64,000 bases of DNA, from NCBI GenBank assembly GCA_014925825.1, contig JACGCK010000002.1, positions 1 through 64,000 of the forward strand, read 5' to 3'. How positions within the stretch are numbered: position 1 is the first letter of the stretch; every line of letters begins with the position of its first letter. Below are positions 1 through 11,802 of this stretch, in pieces. A program made the position numbers and the translations under genes. The notes under the pieces are model-generated. The model did no database searches, was not told the origin of the DNA, and was given only the letters and a program-made list of their open reading frames with translations. The DNA comes from Pholiota molesta. Lineage: Eukaryota > Basidiomycota > Agaricomycetes > Agaricales > Strophariaceae.

Positions 1-583
1 TCAGATCCGTCGTCGTTGGGTTTTGCTCGTTTCTTGGATGGAGAGATGCTTTCGATGAGGGATTCGACCTCCTGGTCGATAGCGGTTGCAGGCGCTCGAG
101 AAGGCTCGGGCGCTTGTGTAGGCGCCCGGTGGTTGAGTCCTGCGGGCGGCATGAGCTCCTCGCCTAGCTGCATCGGCGGCGAGACGCTCGAAAGATTCGA
201 TAATTCCGAGGTATTCCGCGAGAGCGGTTTCCTTCTGAGACTCGTCCATGCTTTCCCCATGCGAGAAGTCCCAACTTCGACGTGATGTAGGCGATTGTCC
301 TTGCCTTCGAAATTCTCCCTTCTCTAAAATCATTGAGGCGTCTGTTGATATCGACAATGAGCTCATTGTCGACTCGCGGCTGAGTTCCTCCATTTCGTCC
401 ATCGGGTGCTCGGGATTGGACATTCTGAGCAGTAGGCTCGGTGATTCGGGCATTCTGAGCAGTAGGCTCGGGGTTTCGGGCGCTTGGGACCTGTGATCCG
501 CCATCACCATGATTGGCGGGTTCTTCGTGATGGGGATGCTTCTGGCGAAAGATCCTTCATAACTCATTGGTAAAAATAGAGAT
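1..583. repeat. left arm of a long inverted repeat
   Basis: This segment is the reverse complement of 658-1239. The arms are separated by a 74-bp spacer (584-657). I saw no substitutions between the arms, only three single-base length differences, all in short homopolymers (near 144-146, 270-272 and 525-526 of this arm). The left arm is cut by the window edge, so the repeat may continue outside. It carries, on the minus strand, a copy of the same coding sequence as the right arm, but the indels break its frame. It could be a recent inverted duplication of a mobile fragment or a fold-back assembly artefact. Confidence 0.93.
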
Positions 584-595
584 TGAGTGTAAACG

Positions 596-1321
596 ATGAC
601 GAAGTTGAGGTGTTTTTTGAGAGATGTCGAGCCTCTGCAAATGGCGAGTGGAGGAAGATCTCTATTTTTACCAATGAGTTATGAAGGATCTTTCGCCAGA
701 AGCATCCCCATCACCGAAGAACCCGCCAATCATGGTGATGGCGGATCACAGGTCCCAAGCGCCCGAAACCCCGAGCCTACTGCTCAGAATGCCCGAATCA
801 CCGAGCCTACTGCTCAGAATGTCCAATCCCGAGCACCCGATGGACGAAATGGAGGAACTCAGCCGCGAGTCGACAATGAGCTCATTGTCGATATCAACAG
901 ACGCCTCAATGATTTTAGAGAAGGGAGAATTTCGAAGGCAAGGACAATCGCCTACATCACGTCGAAGTTGGACTTCTCGCATGGGGAAAGCATGGACGAG
1001 TCTCAGAAGGAAACCGCTCTCGCGGAATACCTCGGAATTATCGAATCTTTCGAGCGTCTCGCCGCCGATGCAGCTAGGCGAGGAGCTCATGCCGCCGCAG
1101 GACTCAACCACCGGGCGCCTACACAAGCGCCCGAGCCTTCTCGAGCGCCTGCAACCGCTATCGACCAGGAGGTCGAATCCCTCATCGAAAGCATCTCTCC
1201 ATCCAAGAAACGAGCAAAACCCAACGACGACGGATCTGACGAAGAAGGCGGAGGATACGGTTCTGATGGAGGCGGACAGACAAACAAGCACTCGCCTCTG
1301 CAACCTCAAGAGCCTAGGTAA
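596..1321 (+). CDS. retroelement-type gag-like protein, fragment
   Basis: A 241-residue frame that starts in the inverted-repeat spacer and runs through the right arm. After a low-complexity N-terminus with a repeated EPTAQN motif there is a compact helical-looking block (about residues 93-165, containing NRRLNDFREGRISKARTI) and then a Pro/Ala-rich, acidic and Gly-rich tail with a basic SPSKKRAK patch. I associate this block with reading frames that precede reverse transcriptases in agaricomycete retroelements. That is recall, not a search. No reverse transcriptase, integrase or terminal repeat is visible nearby, so it would be an isolated fragment. The start is uncertain, because the first 30 or so residues come from the spacer. 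A host gene of unknown function is the alternative. Confidence 0.4.
   Translation: MTKLRCFLRDVEPLQMASGGRSLFLPMSYEGSFARSIPITEEPANHGDGGSQVPSARNPEPTAQNARITEPTAQNVQSRAPDGRNGGTQPRVDNELIVDINRRLNDFREGRISKARTIAYITSKLDFSHGESMDESQKETALAEYLGIIESFERLAADAARRGAHAAAGLNHRAPTQAPEPSRAPATAIDQEVESLIESISPSKKRAKPNDDGSDEEGGGYGSDGGGQTNKHSPLQPQEPR
658..1239. repeat. right arm of a long inverted repeat
   Basis: Partner of 1-583. The pairing runs from the inner end (658 with 583) to at least 1239 (with base 1). The sequence beyond 1239 cannot be tested because the left partner lies outside the window. This arm keeps one continuous reading frame (596-1321 on the plus strand), so it looks like the intact copy. Confidence 0.93.
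761..820 (+). repeat. two tandem 30-bp units
   Basis: Two adjacent 30-bp units (761-790 and 791-820) differ at a few bases and encode two ten-residue repeats of the form AR(N/I)(P/T)EPTAQN. The same pair is mirrored in the left arm. Confidence 0.85.
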
Positions 1322-1523
1322 AATTGGAGGAGTAAAAAGTGATCGAGCTGGTAGCGTTGCCTAAATTAGAAAGCGGCGATCTATAATTGTGTTGCCGTTG
1401 GTTGTACCACCAGCAAATATCTCTCCTCTTCCTGCTACGTATAAGTTCCGTACTGCACCAGGGTCATGACCACAGCTTCAACCTTGTAGCCAAGAAGTCG
1501 CATCTCTTTGCTAGCTTGTCTTT

Positions 1524-2519
1524 ATGCCTCCGTCATCCAAAGCGGTGAAGCTAGCCAACAAGGTAGAGTTCAGACGCCAACTTGCCACTATTTCGAGCGT
1601 CTATTCAATTCCGATGCGACTAGGCTCCTTCGAACCATCTTGCGGCTGTAGTAAGCAAAGCTTACAAACTCTTTTCAAGGTATTTTCAACCTTCATCTTC
1701 TAAAAGTACTAAACTTACTCAAGCACTTGCTAGAGCATTCCGTGTCCAAGTTTTGCATTCCGACGGCCTCAAGCCCATTCAACGAGATCAGATATGGTCA
1801 CTGTTTGAAACAAACATGCGCGGCCTGTATGTCATGCCCAACTGTACTGCTCAGCCGCTCGCTTATTTTTTCCCGCTACCGTTAGCTGTGAAGCTTCGTC
1901 TTTCGGCTGGGACCCGCAAGCAAAACGAAAGGAACTCTTTCATCCGCTAGCTAGGTTCATCCTTGTCACAGAAAGTGATCAGACTGACTTGGCTGCATTT
2001 ACGAGTTTTCGGTTTGAATTCGAAGAGGGTGAAGATGTGATATACTGGTGCGCTACTCTCAGCATGCAGCCTACATCTCTGGCTCTTATTCTAGAATATA
2101 CTTGCAGCTATGAGCTACATGTTGCTCCTTCTATGCAAGGTACAGGACTAGGTAAAAGTCTGATGAAGGAATTGGAAAAGCTGTGCGAGTCCTATGACAT
2201 GGAAAAAATAGTCCTTACCGTCTTCAAAGGTTCGTCTCTTTTGCAAAAATAATGACCTTGGGTAGGTCTGACAAACTTGCAGCGAACGTTCAAGCAGCAG
2301 GATTTTATAAAGCTTTCGGGTAAGATGGATCGAGTTTTCATGCTTTCATATGCCGGGTTGCTCATGGGCTTCCACAGATTTTGTTTGGATCCTATGTCAC
2401 CCAATTTTGTCGAGGACGGCGAAGAACTCGAGCCCAGCGACATTGAAGGCATTGACTATGAGATTCTGTCCAAATCTATTCCACTAAATTTGAGTGGCCA
2501 GTGGAAGGAATCGAGCTAG
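1524..2519 (+). CDS. NAT4: N-alpha-acetyltransferase 40 (NatD), histone H4/H2A
   Basis: A GNAT-fold enzyme that would acetylate the N-terminal residue of histones H4 and H2A. The spliced product reads like human NAA40 along most of its length. It has an N-terminal helix with LFETNMRGLCEASSFGWD, the core FTSFRFEFEEGEDVIYCYEL, the acetyl-CoA loop QGTGLGKSLM, then EKIVLTVFK and the C-terminal DYEILSKSIP. I infer introns at 1651-1723, about 1829-1887, 2048-2106, 2230-2281 and a last one ending near 2379; each restores the frame at a conserved junction. The ATG at 1524 gives a basic N-terminus as in the family. There is no frame break. It is convergent with nothing; the ESSS gene follows on the same strand. 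Confidence 0.86.
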
Positions 2520-2848
2520 ATTTTGCGCATGCAACTAGTTATTTGTTACCTATAGCTATCTAGATGAAAAAATTATATTCAGATATCAGTATAATACTCT
2601 GGTGTGTGAGAGTTGCATTCGCTTTCAATACGCGGCATTGAGTACTTCAATGGTTGTTCAATGGTGAACGTTGAACGTTGAACGTTGAGCAGGGTGAACC
2701 ACTGGCGTGGCGTACTGATGCTTGACTTTGTTTGTCTGCAGCCTTGCGTGTCAACCCGATTTGTCTCGACAGGTGCATCTCAAGGAGAGGTAGCTCCGTT
2801 CCAAGCGTCATTTACAACACTCGTTTGACTCGTCAACCCTTCGCGAAC
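2520..2848. other. intergenic, NAT4 3' end and ESSS promoter
   Basis: No gene seen. A short tandem array of a GTTGAAC-type heptamer (three copies, about 2664-2690) lies here. An open frame runs upstream of the chosen ATG at 2849, but it lacks its own ATG. Confidence 0.6.
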
Positions 2849-3295
2849 ATGTTATCCTCACCATCTGTGGTGCGAGGGCTGCGAGTCAGCTCATCCCGTT
2901 TTCAATGCAGACGTTATGCATCCCACGAAGCGCCTCAATACAACGAACCATCTGGGTGGCTATTTGGGGAGAAGGTAAGGTCAATGGCTGTCTGCATGGT
3001 TTTCGAATGTTGAATATTTTGTTCTTATCATAGCCTCCACCTCCCGGCCAGAAGAGGGTGAAGGAAGATTGGGAGAATGTATGGTACCTTGGAATGTTTG
3101 GCACAATGGCGTTCGCAAGCGTAATGCTTTACTATAAACCCGACACCAGGTGCGTTGCTATATGTAGATGCTTGAAGACGTCTCATTTTCCCTTCAAATA
3201 GCGTGCAAACGTGGGCACTACAAGAAGCCAAAGAACGGATGGAGGCCCGAGGGGAGAAGTATCAATACGAATCTCAATCTTCGTCGTCAACATAA
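2849..3295 (+). CDS. complex I ESSS (NDUFB11-type) subunit
   Basis: A small accessory subunit of the membrane arm of mitochondrial NADH:ubiquinone oxidoreductase. The ATG at 2849 opens a typical import presequence (MLSSPSVVRGLRVSSSRFQC, rich in Ser/Arg with no acids). The mature part has PSGWLFGEK, a proline-rich link, KEDWENVWYLGMFGTMAF leading into a single membrane span, then YYKPDTS and a charged coil ALQEAKERMEARGE. This order matches fungal ESSS proteins. I infer two introns (about 2976-3033 and 3149-3200). An upstream in-frame extension begins without ATG and was not used. It converges on GCV3 with 112 bp between stops. Confidence 0.8.
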
Positions 3296-3407
3296 TCATC
3301 ATGCAACAGTCTCCTCTGTAAATGTTATCATTGCACCATTCCATTGTCTATCCCAGCAAAACACTCTATGTTGCTGGGTTATGGAAAAGCTGAGATTATG
3401 CTACCAA

Positions 3408-4159
3408 CTAATGTTCATTGGTTTCTTTATACTGTTCCTCGGTCATTAATCCCTCCAGCTGCAGCGCGCATATCAATATCAGTGATCCTTCAGAAAGACC
3501 AGCCGAATGACTTACTTCGGAAGGGTCAGTCAGTTTGATTTTGCAAAGCCATCCTGCCACTAGTTGAATAAACGACTATGCATCTCACAAGTTGTGCTCA
3601 CCTTTCTCTTCCGCCGATTTATTGAGCAAACCTGGTTCGCTGGATAAGTTCACATTGATTTCCTCAACGACGCCGGAGACGGGGGCATACTGGCAATATC
3701 AAATTGAAAAAGATGACGATTCGTGACTCTAAAAGTACTCACGATATCAGAAGCTGCCTTCACACTCTCAACGGCTCCAATTTGGTCTAAGATGTTATAC
3801 TCAATACCAATATCCAGGAAAACGTGAAAGTGGCCTAACCTCCTTTGCTGAAAGACGTCCCAACAACTGGGAGCTCAACGTACACCACGTCGCCGAGGAC
3901 GGATTGTGCATGGTCTGTGATAGACACAATACCAATACCAGTCGAGTCGTCGAAGTTCACAAGTTCGTGCTCAACAGTGTACCTTTTCGCTACGAGAGTT
4001 GTCAAATCTTAGTTGCAACATGACACGACTTTGGGACGTACTGTGGAGTGCTCGGAAACGAACGGTGCTGGGGCGAAGGAGTTGGGGAGTATGCGAAACT
4101 CGTCGCAATGGCGCGGACGCGATTTTTGTGCGGAAAACTGAACGAAGACTAGCTTGCAT
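3408..4159 (-). CDS. GCV3: glycine cleavage system H protein, mitochondrial
   Basis: The lipoyl-carrying shuttle protein of the glycine decarboxylase complex. The product starts with an import presequence ([20 protein letters not shown]). It then has [36 protein letters not shown] and the lipoylation segment with [15 protein letters not shown], where the Lys is the expected lipoyl site, followed by VVEEINVNL. Two short 3' exons supply [14 protein letters not shown] and then [12 protein letters not shown], matching the family C-terminus (SELxxLMxxExY). Splice sites at each junction are GT-AG. The ATG at 4159 fits the presequence; longer upstream frames lack that character. Confidence 0.88.
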
Positions 4160-4680
4160 GGTGAACGATGAAAATAAGCAGGACAATGAAGGTGGTCTGC
4201 AAACGAGGTTAACTGTAAGCACGGATAGGCAGGGACGTCCGTTGGGGCCAAGATATTTCTGTGTGTGTATTGCCTTTTTGGGCGATAGCCTCCGATGACC
4301 TACTGATATTATTTTCACATTTTCGCTAAAGATTTTTTGCATGAATATTCTCAGGTCTGCATAGGAAAATTGTGATTCAGTAGGCATAGTAGGCATTCAC
4401 TTTCTCTGTCGCAGTTTAAGAACATATTGTGACATAGATTAGGACGGAGTCGAAGTATTTGAGGACTTATTTCTCTCAATCTTCGCCCTCAAAAGGTGCT
4501 TGTTGAATATGTGTATAAAATGGTAAATAATTATGGACAAGCACAAAACTTCCGGTATTATAAGTATCGCCCCCGCCAGAAGCGATTATGGGAATGTAGC
4601 GAAGAAGATCAGCACTTTGAGTGCATACTATCTTTCATAGAGTGGGGGTTAGCAACGAAGGTTCTGTCAAACTTCAGTGT
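4160..4680. other. intergenic, GCV3 upstream region
   Basis: No gene seen on either strand. It should hold the GCV3 promoter and the end of the TUF1 transcript. Only short shadow frames occur. Confidence 0.6.
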
Positions 4681-6770
4681 TTAGGCGTATTCGAGGATCT
4701 CGGTAACGAGACCAGTCCCGACTAGGGGAGCAATAGTTTTAGCACACTTCATCAGGATATTGTGGTTTGGAAAACTTACTGGTCTTGTTAGCTTCACGGA
4801 GGGTGAATCTGCGGAGAAAACATAAGCAATCTCAATACAAGTCAAGAAGCTAAACTTACCGTGTGCCAACTTCAAGAGCGACGTCGAACACAAGGGTGCA
4901 AACCATCTCGACGTTGTCACCGGGCATGACCTATAAATTCGTTCAATAGACATGGCATTGGAAACAAAATAGTGCACGCACCATCTTCTCAGCAGCATCC
5001 GGAGTGCCATCAGGGAAAGTAAGGGAAGCAGTAATATCGGCCGTACGAATGAAGCATTGAGGCCTGTAGTTGCTCATGAAAGGAGTATAACGTCCACCTG
5101 TGATATCTTAGTCACAAAGGTAATAGAAAAGGCTAGGAGAATACAAACCTTCATCTTTGGTGAGGATCTACAATTCAGTTACTCTTAGTAAACATGACGA
5201 AGTGAACAACAGAGATTTGACTAACATAAAGTTGAGCCTTGAATTTCTTGGCTGACTTGATAGTGCCAGGAAGGGCAAGGATTTGACCACGACGAATCTG
5301 TTCGCGCTTGATTCCACGGAGCAGGGCGCCCATGTTATCACCAGCTTCAGCCTGGAAGGAACCTAGGTAAGCTTCCCATTCCAAAAATGAAATATGATAT
5401 ACCAACCCGATCAAGCTCCTTGTGGAACATTTCTACATATACATTAGTGATCTTTTCATCTGAACAAAAGCAAAAGAGTTACCAATGCCGGTAAGGGTAG
5501 TCTTCATATTGGAACCAAAACCAACCACTTCAACATCAGTTCCTTTGTGAGCGACACCACGTTCAACCTAGAATACTCAATGAGGCCTTGAAATTATGGA
5601 CTAACAGATCACTTACACGACCAGTTGCCACAGTTCCACGTCCCGAAATCGAGAAGACATCTAGATAAAAGTTTAAGTATGCGCTTGTCGCTAGCGAAGG
5701 ACTGCGACCAACCCTCAATAGGCATCAAGAATGGTTTTTCAAGGTCACCTGAAGACAGAATAGGTCAGCAACTCATACGCGTTTGGAAACTGATGTTGCG
5801 CACGAGCAGGAAGTTCGAGCCATTCATCGCAGGCCTGGGTCAACTCCAAGACCTTGTCTGCCCCAGTTGCATTATCGCGTCCCTCAAGAGCAGCCAAAGC
5901 CGAACCCATAATGATGGGGGTGTTTTCGCCATCGAAGTTATAGGTAGACAAGAGTTCGCGCATTTCCATGTCGACGAGTTCCAGCATTTCAGGGTCCGAG
6001 ATTTGGTCAACCTTGTTGATGAATACGACCAAACGCTTGATACCAACTTGACGAGCGAGGAGCAAATGTTCACGAGTCTGAGGCATTTGACCATCCGTAG
6101 CAGATACGACAATAATGGCTCCATCCATTTGAGCAGCTCCAGTAATCATGTTTTTGATGTCTTTACAAGAATCACAAGAATTAGTATGCGCATCGTAGTA
6201 TGCATATAAAACGAAATAGCCCACAATCAGCATGTCCAGGGCAGTCAATGTGACCGTAATGGCGGTTTTCAGTTTCGTATTCGACGTGGGCCGAGTTGAT
6301 AGTGATACCACGGGCCTTCTCTTCTGGCGCCTTGTCGATTTGGTTGTAGTCCGTGAATTTAGCGCCTCCTCTTTCAGAGAGAACCTTGGTAATGGCAGCA
6401 GTCAGAGTCGTCTTTCCGTGGTCGACGTGGCCTGTTAATTGATAGTGAGTTGGGGAGAAATAGGTCATTGGGAAGCTACGGACCAATGGTTCCAATGTTC
6501 ATGTGGGGTTTTTTCCGCGAGAATTGCTCAGCATATCCTCTTTTTGACACTACGTAGCCTGTTAACTGCCGATTATATGACAATATCCGTATTTACACAC
6601 CTGTGTTCGACAGTAAAGTCGACGGAGTTTGACGTCGACGCGTCCATGCAGAAAGGAGGGATGCTGAATTACGTGTCAGTATATTTGGGTGATAGGGAGA
6701 AGAAAAGAGGCTGACAGCGTGCAGAAGTGAGAGAGCGCGAGACAGCTCTGCACGAAGTGAGCTGCAACAT
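4681..6770 (-). CDS. TUF1: mitochondrial elongation factor Tu
   Basis: GTPase that brings aminoacyl-tRNA to the mitochondrial ribosome. Landmarks in order are a presequence ([18 protein letters not shown]), [20 protein letters not shown] (P-loop), [10 protein letters not shown] (switch I), DCPGHAD (G3), [10 protein letters not shown] (G4, NKVD), the domain 2 strand [27 protein letters not shown], and the C-terminus [12 protein letters not shown]. The bacterial-type sequence separates it from eEF1A at 39-41 kb. About a dozen introns break it, and every junction checked keeps the frame. The start at 6770 gives the best presequence; frames further upstream begin without ATG. PEX14 is divergent, with 138 bp between the ATGs. 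Confidence 0.93.
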
Positions 6771-6908
6771 CGTGGGGCTGGCAATAGTGAGAACGAACTG
6801 CTGGACTTGCAAAATTTGTTTCCACCACCCAAGCGGCAACTCCCGGCTCCCCCGTTTGTGCGGACACCGAGGCTATGGTTAGGGTTTCATACCTTCGTCT
6901 CTCCGGCA

Positions 6909-8069
6909 ATGTCTACCCCAGACCGCCAAGAACTCATTCGCAATGCTGTCGCTTTCCTAGCTGACCCAAAGGTGAATATATTATATCGTTCTCACATAGA
7001 ATACTTGATTAAACATTCACTCCAGTCGCAAACGTCTCCCGTTTCGCAAAGAATCCAATTTCTTGAAGCCAAAGGGCTAACGCCGGCTGAAATTGACCTT
7101 GCCCTCAAGCAAGCTACATTTGCCAGCGCAAATCAGTCTGTACAAGCGCCTTATACTGCCTCATACGCTCCAAATCAGTATCCTGTCTCGCACTTGCCTG
7201 TAAACCAACGTTGGGATTGGCGCGACTACTTTGTAAGGGAACCAACTTGACCGATTAACACATGCTTACTCCTATGCAACATAGATTACTGCTGTCGTTT
7301 CCGGTGCAGTCACCTATGGCGCGGTGACCTTATTCAAGGTAAATAAACCATCCAAAGAACATGATCTCTTCCATTCATCCTCTTTTTAGAAATATCTTCT
7401 TCCGCACCTGCAACCCCCATCTTCTACGGCCTATGAAGAAGACCGGGATGCTCTCAGCGCACAATTCGATGCTGCTGAAGCCCTTCTAAAAGAGATACAG
7501 GCCGAAACTGCGTCTGTACGCGCTGCAGTTGAAGAGCAGAAAGAGCGCATTGACCAGACGACAGAAGATGTCAAAGCTGTTGTTATTGAATTACGGGACG
7601 GCGAAAGCAGGACGCGGGATGAGATGCGTGAAATCCGCGAGGAAGTTACGAACATTCGCGAAATGTTGCCAAAGGTGCATGTTGATTTTTATCGTTCCAA
7701 CAATTCCTCTGACAGTCGAATGCAGATGATCGAAAAGAATAAAGAGTCGCAAAACCAATCTCTTGCAGAATTGCAGCAAGAGCTCAAATCCTTGAAGGCT
7801 TTGCTCCTCAGCCGTGGGTCTACTACCTCCAGCACGCCTGCTTCACCTCTCCCCATCCTCGAAGACCGTCTATACCTGCATGGCAATTAGCTAGCTCACC
7901 CTCAGCCAATCAATCCACACCCACAGCAGTTCAGCCAGTGCGCTCGAATGGTGTTGATTCCTTCTTCACTCCATCTACAACATCGTCGGCAACAACTTCT
8001 AACACACCTTCAAGTGGAAAAGGCAAGGAATCCGAATCAAGCGATTCTGCGGATACATCTTCCATATGA
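6909..8069 (+). CDS. PEX14: peroxisomal docking protein peroxin 14
   Basis: Component of the peroxisomal import pore and receptor-docking complex. The N-terminal Pex14 domain is clear: DRQELIRNAVAFLADPK, then after an intron SPVSQRIQFLEAKGLTPAEI. A hydrophobic segment follows (YFITAVVSGAVTYGAVTLF), then a long coiled coil (about 7440-7800) and a Ser/Thr-rich tail. The conserved PSIPAWQL motif lies in a different frame from the coiled coil. One missing base at 7860/7861 would join them; as written, the coiled-coil frame stops at 7890. The tail in the restored frame ends at 8069. The start at 6909 begins MSTPDRQELI, as usual for fungal Pex14. Confidence 0.88.
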
Positions 8070-8454
8070 TCTTCTGAATGTAATAAGGGGTTCATACACA
8101 TAGTTTAGCAAACTGCTTATACATGTCACTTACTTTCTATCTATCTATACAAAGGTCAAATCAGCAATCATACCCCCACGAACTTACTATACTACCGATA
8201 TACTACACCTAGCGGTGATCGAGGAACTTGATATTTTAAGTTATACTTATACTATGCTTACAAGTAGCAGCACTTCAAGCACTTGTATGTAAGTACATCA
8301 TTGTACATACACGTGGGAAACGCAATGATATGGATGTTGCGCACACGACGGAAGTTGCGCTCTCGATCCATCAACCTCACCTTGCCCATTTGTTTTACTC
8401 GCTATTCAAGTACACTATCTAACGCGAAGTGCCCACGAACCACTAATACTTGAC
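8070..8454. other. intergenic, PEX14 3' end to IMH1 promoter
   Basis: No gene seen. AT-rich sequence with several TATCTAT-type runs near 8130 that would fit the PEX14 3' end, then IMH1 upstream sequence. Confidence 0.55.
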
Positions 8455-11400
8455 ATGTTTAGTCAATTCCGAAATGCCGTTGAACAACTTGCGCAGCCCA
8501 TTCGTGATGCGTCGTCACTTGAAAACCACTCCGAGCCTCCTGCCCGTTCAGGATCCTTAGACATTCAAGCCGGCCGATCTACATCTCCCCTGTCTTCAAG
8601 TGAACTAGCAGAATCAGCGCTGTCATCATTACGCAAATCCCTGGCCTCACAGCGGAGCAGCAGTCCCTTACAGTCTGTCAAAACGCCTGGCTCACCGTCC
8701 CCGCCAGAGAACACTCGACCTCGCAAATCAAACTTGGAAGAACGGTTACGGAGAGCCACATTCGCAATTGGGGATGCATCGGGATCGCCGACACCCACTC
8801 AATCGAGCCGGGTCGCGTCACCTTCCCCAATGAGCTCAGATCGAAAACCTATGCCACCAAAAGTACAGGAACAGTCGCCTCATTCTACTCCCCTTCCTTC
8901 GTCTCCCATGGTGGCACCCGCTTCGGAAGTCAGTCCCAAGGTCGAGCAGCCGTCGAAACTTCTGTCAGAAGAAGAGAAAAGTACTCTTTCTTCTGAGGAA
9001 ACGAAATCCAAAGATTCCGAAGTGCACGCTGAAGTAACCAAAAAGTCTCTCAGACAACATCCTTGCCAGATAACCCATTGAAGAGAAGGAGACATCCGAG
9101 CAGATCCCTGCAGCAGATGCTCAGTCTCCCTCCGTAGATACCCAACTTTCCTCCGCAAATACTCAGCCTTCCTCCTCAGAAGTTCACTCTTTCTCCGCAG
9201 ATGCGCAGACTTCCTCCTTGGATTTTGCTACATCCTCCAGAGTAGAAACTGTGGAAGCAACAGCCCAGGAAAATACTCTCACCTCATCGCCCATAGAATC
9301 GACGTCCCAAGGAGACCTCCAAGTCCCAGCTCTCGATACTGACGCTGCCTCCATTATAGAAGACATTTTCCTGGAACAGAACTCACCTCCTATATCTGAT
9401 TCCAACTCAGCGCACCAAGAGCCATCTCCTATCAATGAAAAAGCATTGGCCAAGGAAAAAATGTCTACTACAGATGAAGAATCGCCGTCCAAACTAGAGA
9501 CAGCACCCGTCGAAAATGCTGCAGTCGAAGAGTCAGTGAACGATGAAGGACATGCGCAGGAATCCGTGGTCTGTCCGCCAATCGTGGATAACAGCGCTGA
9601 ACTGGAAAGCCTACAAACAAGGCTCAAACAGGTTGAGCAACGCTTTTCAGGTAATACCCATATACTCCTTGAATATTCACGTTGCTCATTCTCTACAGAT
9701 GTCTCTAAGTCGTTTAAACGGCTACAGGCCGAGAAGTTGGCTGCAGATGCTGTGTTACGTGAAGCCACACCCTTAGAGAGCATAAAAGATGCAGATGGTC
9801 TTCGCGAGCTCTTCAAGAACCTGAAAGCAAAAGACGATGTAAGTAGATTAAATTATATGGGATTAGATAATTGTTTAATCACTTGTCCGGTGTATTAGGT
9901 CTTCCACGACGAGATCAATCGTTTAAACCAAAAGCTCGAATGTAAGGATTAAATAATTCCATTGTAATAATTCCTTCTAACGCCCATTTTCAGTACAAGA
10001 AGATCGCATCGAAGAACTGCGAGACACGCATCGACTAGAATCGCATTCCCGTTCGGATGAGGTGAAAAAGTTGAAGACTCAACTTGATGAAACAGAAGCT
10101 CTCTTCCAGGCCGCTCAAAGGGCTACTTCACATGCCGAAGAAGTAGCTGAAAAACACAAGGAAGAAATCATTCAAATTAAAATTGAGCTCGAGAAATTTA
10201 AAACCACTGCCAAGGAGGAAGAAGAAAAGAGAGTCAAGGCAATCAGTTTACTGAAGACCGTCAGACAGAAGCTCGTCAAAGCGGAGAAGGATAAAGAAGA
10301 TGTCATGAAGGAGATGGCAGCCGTAAAAGAACGGGATACGGGCGACAAAGAAAAGGAACAGGCTGAAAGGCAGAAGTTCCAACGCGAAATTGAAAACCTA
10401 GCTGCAACACACGAGCAAGCGACATCCAATATGAGAGTTCAGTTCAACAAGGACTATGCGAACATACAAGAACGCTATAAACAAGAAATTAGCGCCTTAC
10501 GCGGCCAGTTCGAATTGGACATTGCCTCTGCCAAGGTAAGCTGCTTAAACTATTGTTCTTTATCATGGCTAACATATTAACATACAGGCTACACACACAA
10601 AAGAGCTTTCCCAGAAGTCTTCACAAATTGCTACGTTGGAAAATTCGCTGAACAACGTTACACGAGACAAGAACGCCTTCTTTGATCAACTTCAACTTCG
10701 GCAAGCAGAGCTGGAATCTGCACAAGCCCACCTCGAATCTATTCAGCATCAGAACACTGAATTCCAGTTCCAGCTGCGGGAGGCTAATGACCGAGTGGCG
10801 CTATTGAAAGAGGAATGTGCAGAATTGCTTCGCGAACAAGAGAGCCGCTCCCGGGACCCTGTCACTTCAGCCGACGATGTTGCCAGGATGGTTTCTGCCA
10901 CGGAGACTAAATACGAAGCGAAACTGTCGGAGATGAAACGAAACCTTGCTATATTGGAGAAGGAGCGCCACGAAAGTGAGGCCGACTGGAGTCGAAAATT
11001 GAAGGAGAAGGTTAAGGAGCTTGATGATTTGAAGCGCGTATTGGGGTCGGCAGCTAAGACACGCGAAGCTGATGAAAACATTGTGGCGAATCTCAAATCA
11101 GAGCTGGTGCAAGCCCAAAAGACAGCCAACACCCTTGAGCGGCAAATTTCGGAGCTACCCTTACTGCGCGAACAGCTCAATGAACTTGATGTATGTTCTG
11201 ACTTGATTCTGTTTGACTTCGTTGACTGAGCCCAATCCAACAGAAAACCTTGAAAGAACAAGAGAAGGAATCAAGCATGAAGATCCTTGTGCTCGAGAAA
11301 CAAATTGAGGAAACGAAAGCTCGCGAAGCGCAAGTTAAACAGAGCAACAAGGTACGTTTTCTCAATCCCCGCCTTTCTAAATAATAAAACGCAACTAATT

Positions 11401-11802
11401 TTGCACCAGACTCTGCGCGAAGAACTCCGCAAAGTTCAGTCTTCAGCAGCTTTGCTGGAGCGCCAGCGCAATCCTGGTGTGGGTTATTGGACTACCCGTG
11501 TATCAGAAAGCAATGGATCTGCGGCGGAACCTCGGACTCCTCATCCTGAAACTCCTACCCGCGTATCCTCTCCTACACCGAGCACAGCGACTTCAAACAA
11601 GAATGAGGAGGAAGTCAACCTTGAGTACCTCCGCAACGTCATTCTCCAATTCTTGGAACACAAAGAAATGAGGGTATGGATTATGCTTTTTGATTACACG
11701 ACAATGTTGTTGACATTTTGCTAGCCCAATCTTGTTAAGGTACTATCTATCATACTCCACTTTACGCCTCAAGAGACTCGGAGGTTAATTGCGAAAGTGT
11801 GA
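8455..11802 (+). CDS. IMH1: GRIP-domain golgin
   Basis: A long coiled-coil tether of the trans-Golgi. It starts MFSQFRNAVEQLAQPI, followed by a Ser/Pro-rich low-complexity region (8500-9550) and extended coiled coils (about 9590-11480) that are almost continuous heptads of E, K, Q and L. The last two exons encode a GRIP domain: LEYLRNVILQFLEHKEMR joined to PNLVKVLSIILHFTPQET, ending at 11802. GRIP domains bind the GTPase Arl1, which would place it on the Golgi membrane. Between about 9030 and 9085 the frame changes. Either a roughly 50-nt intron (GTAACC to AGAG) or two missing bases could explain this, and I cannot decide. Other introns look ordinary. Confidence 0.82.

Noticed and set aside
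584..657. Inverted-repeat spacer as a sequencing-adapter remnant
   Set aside because: Compared from memory with the common hairpin adapter, only short GAGAGAT-type matches occur; not enough to claim it.
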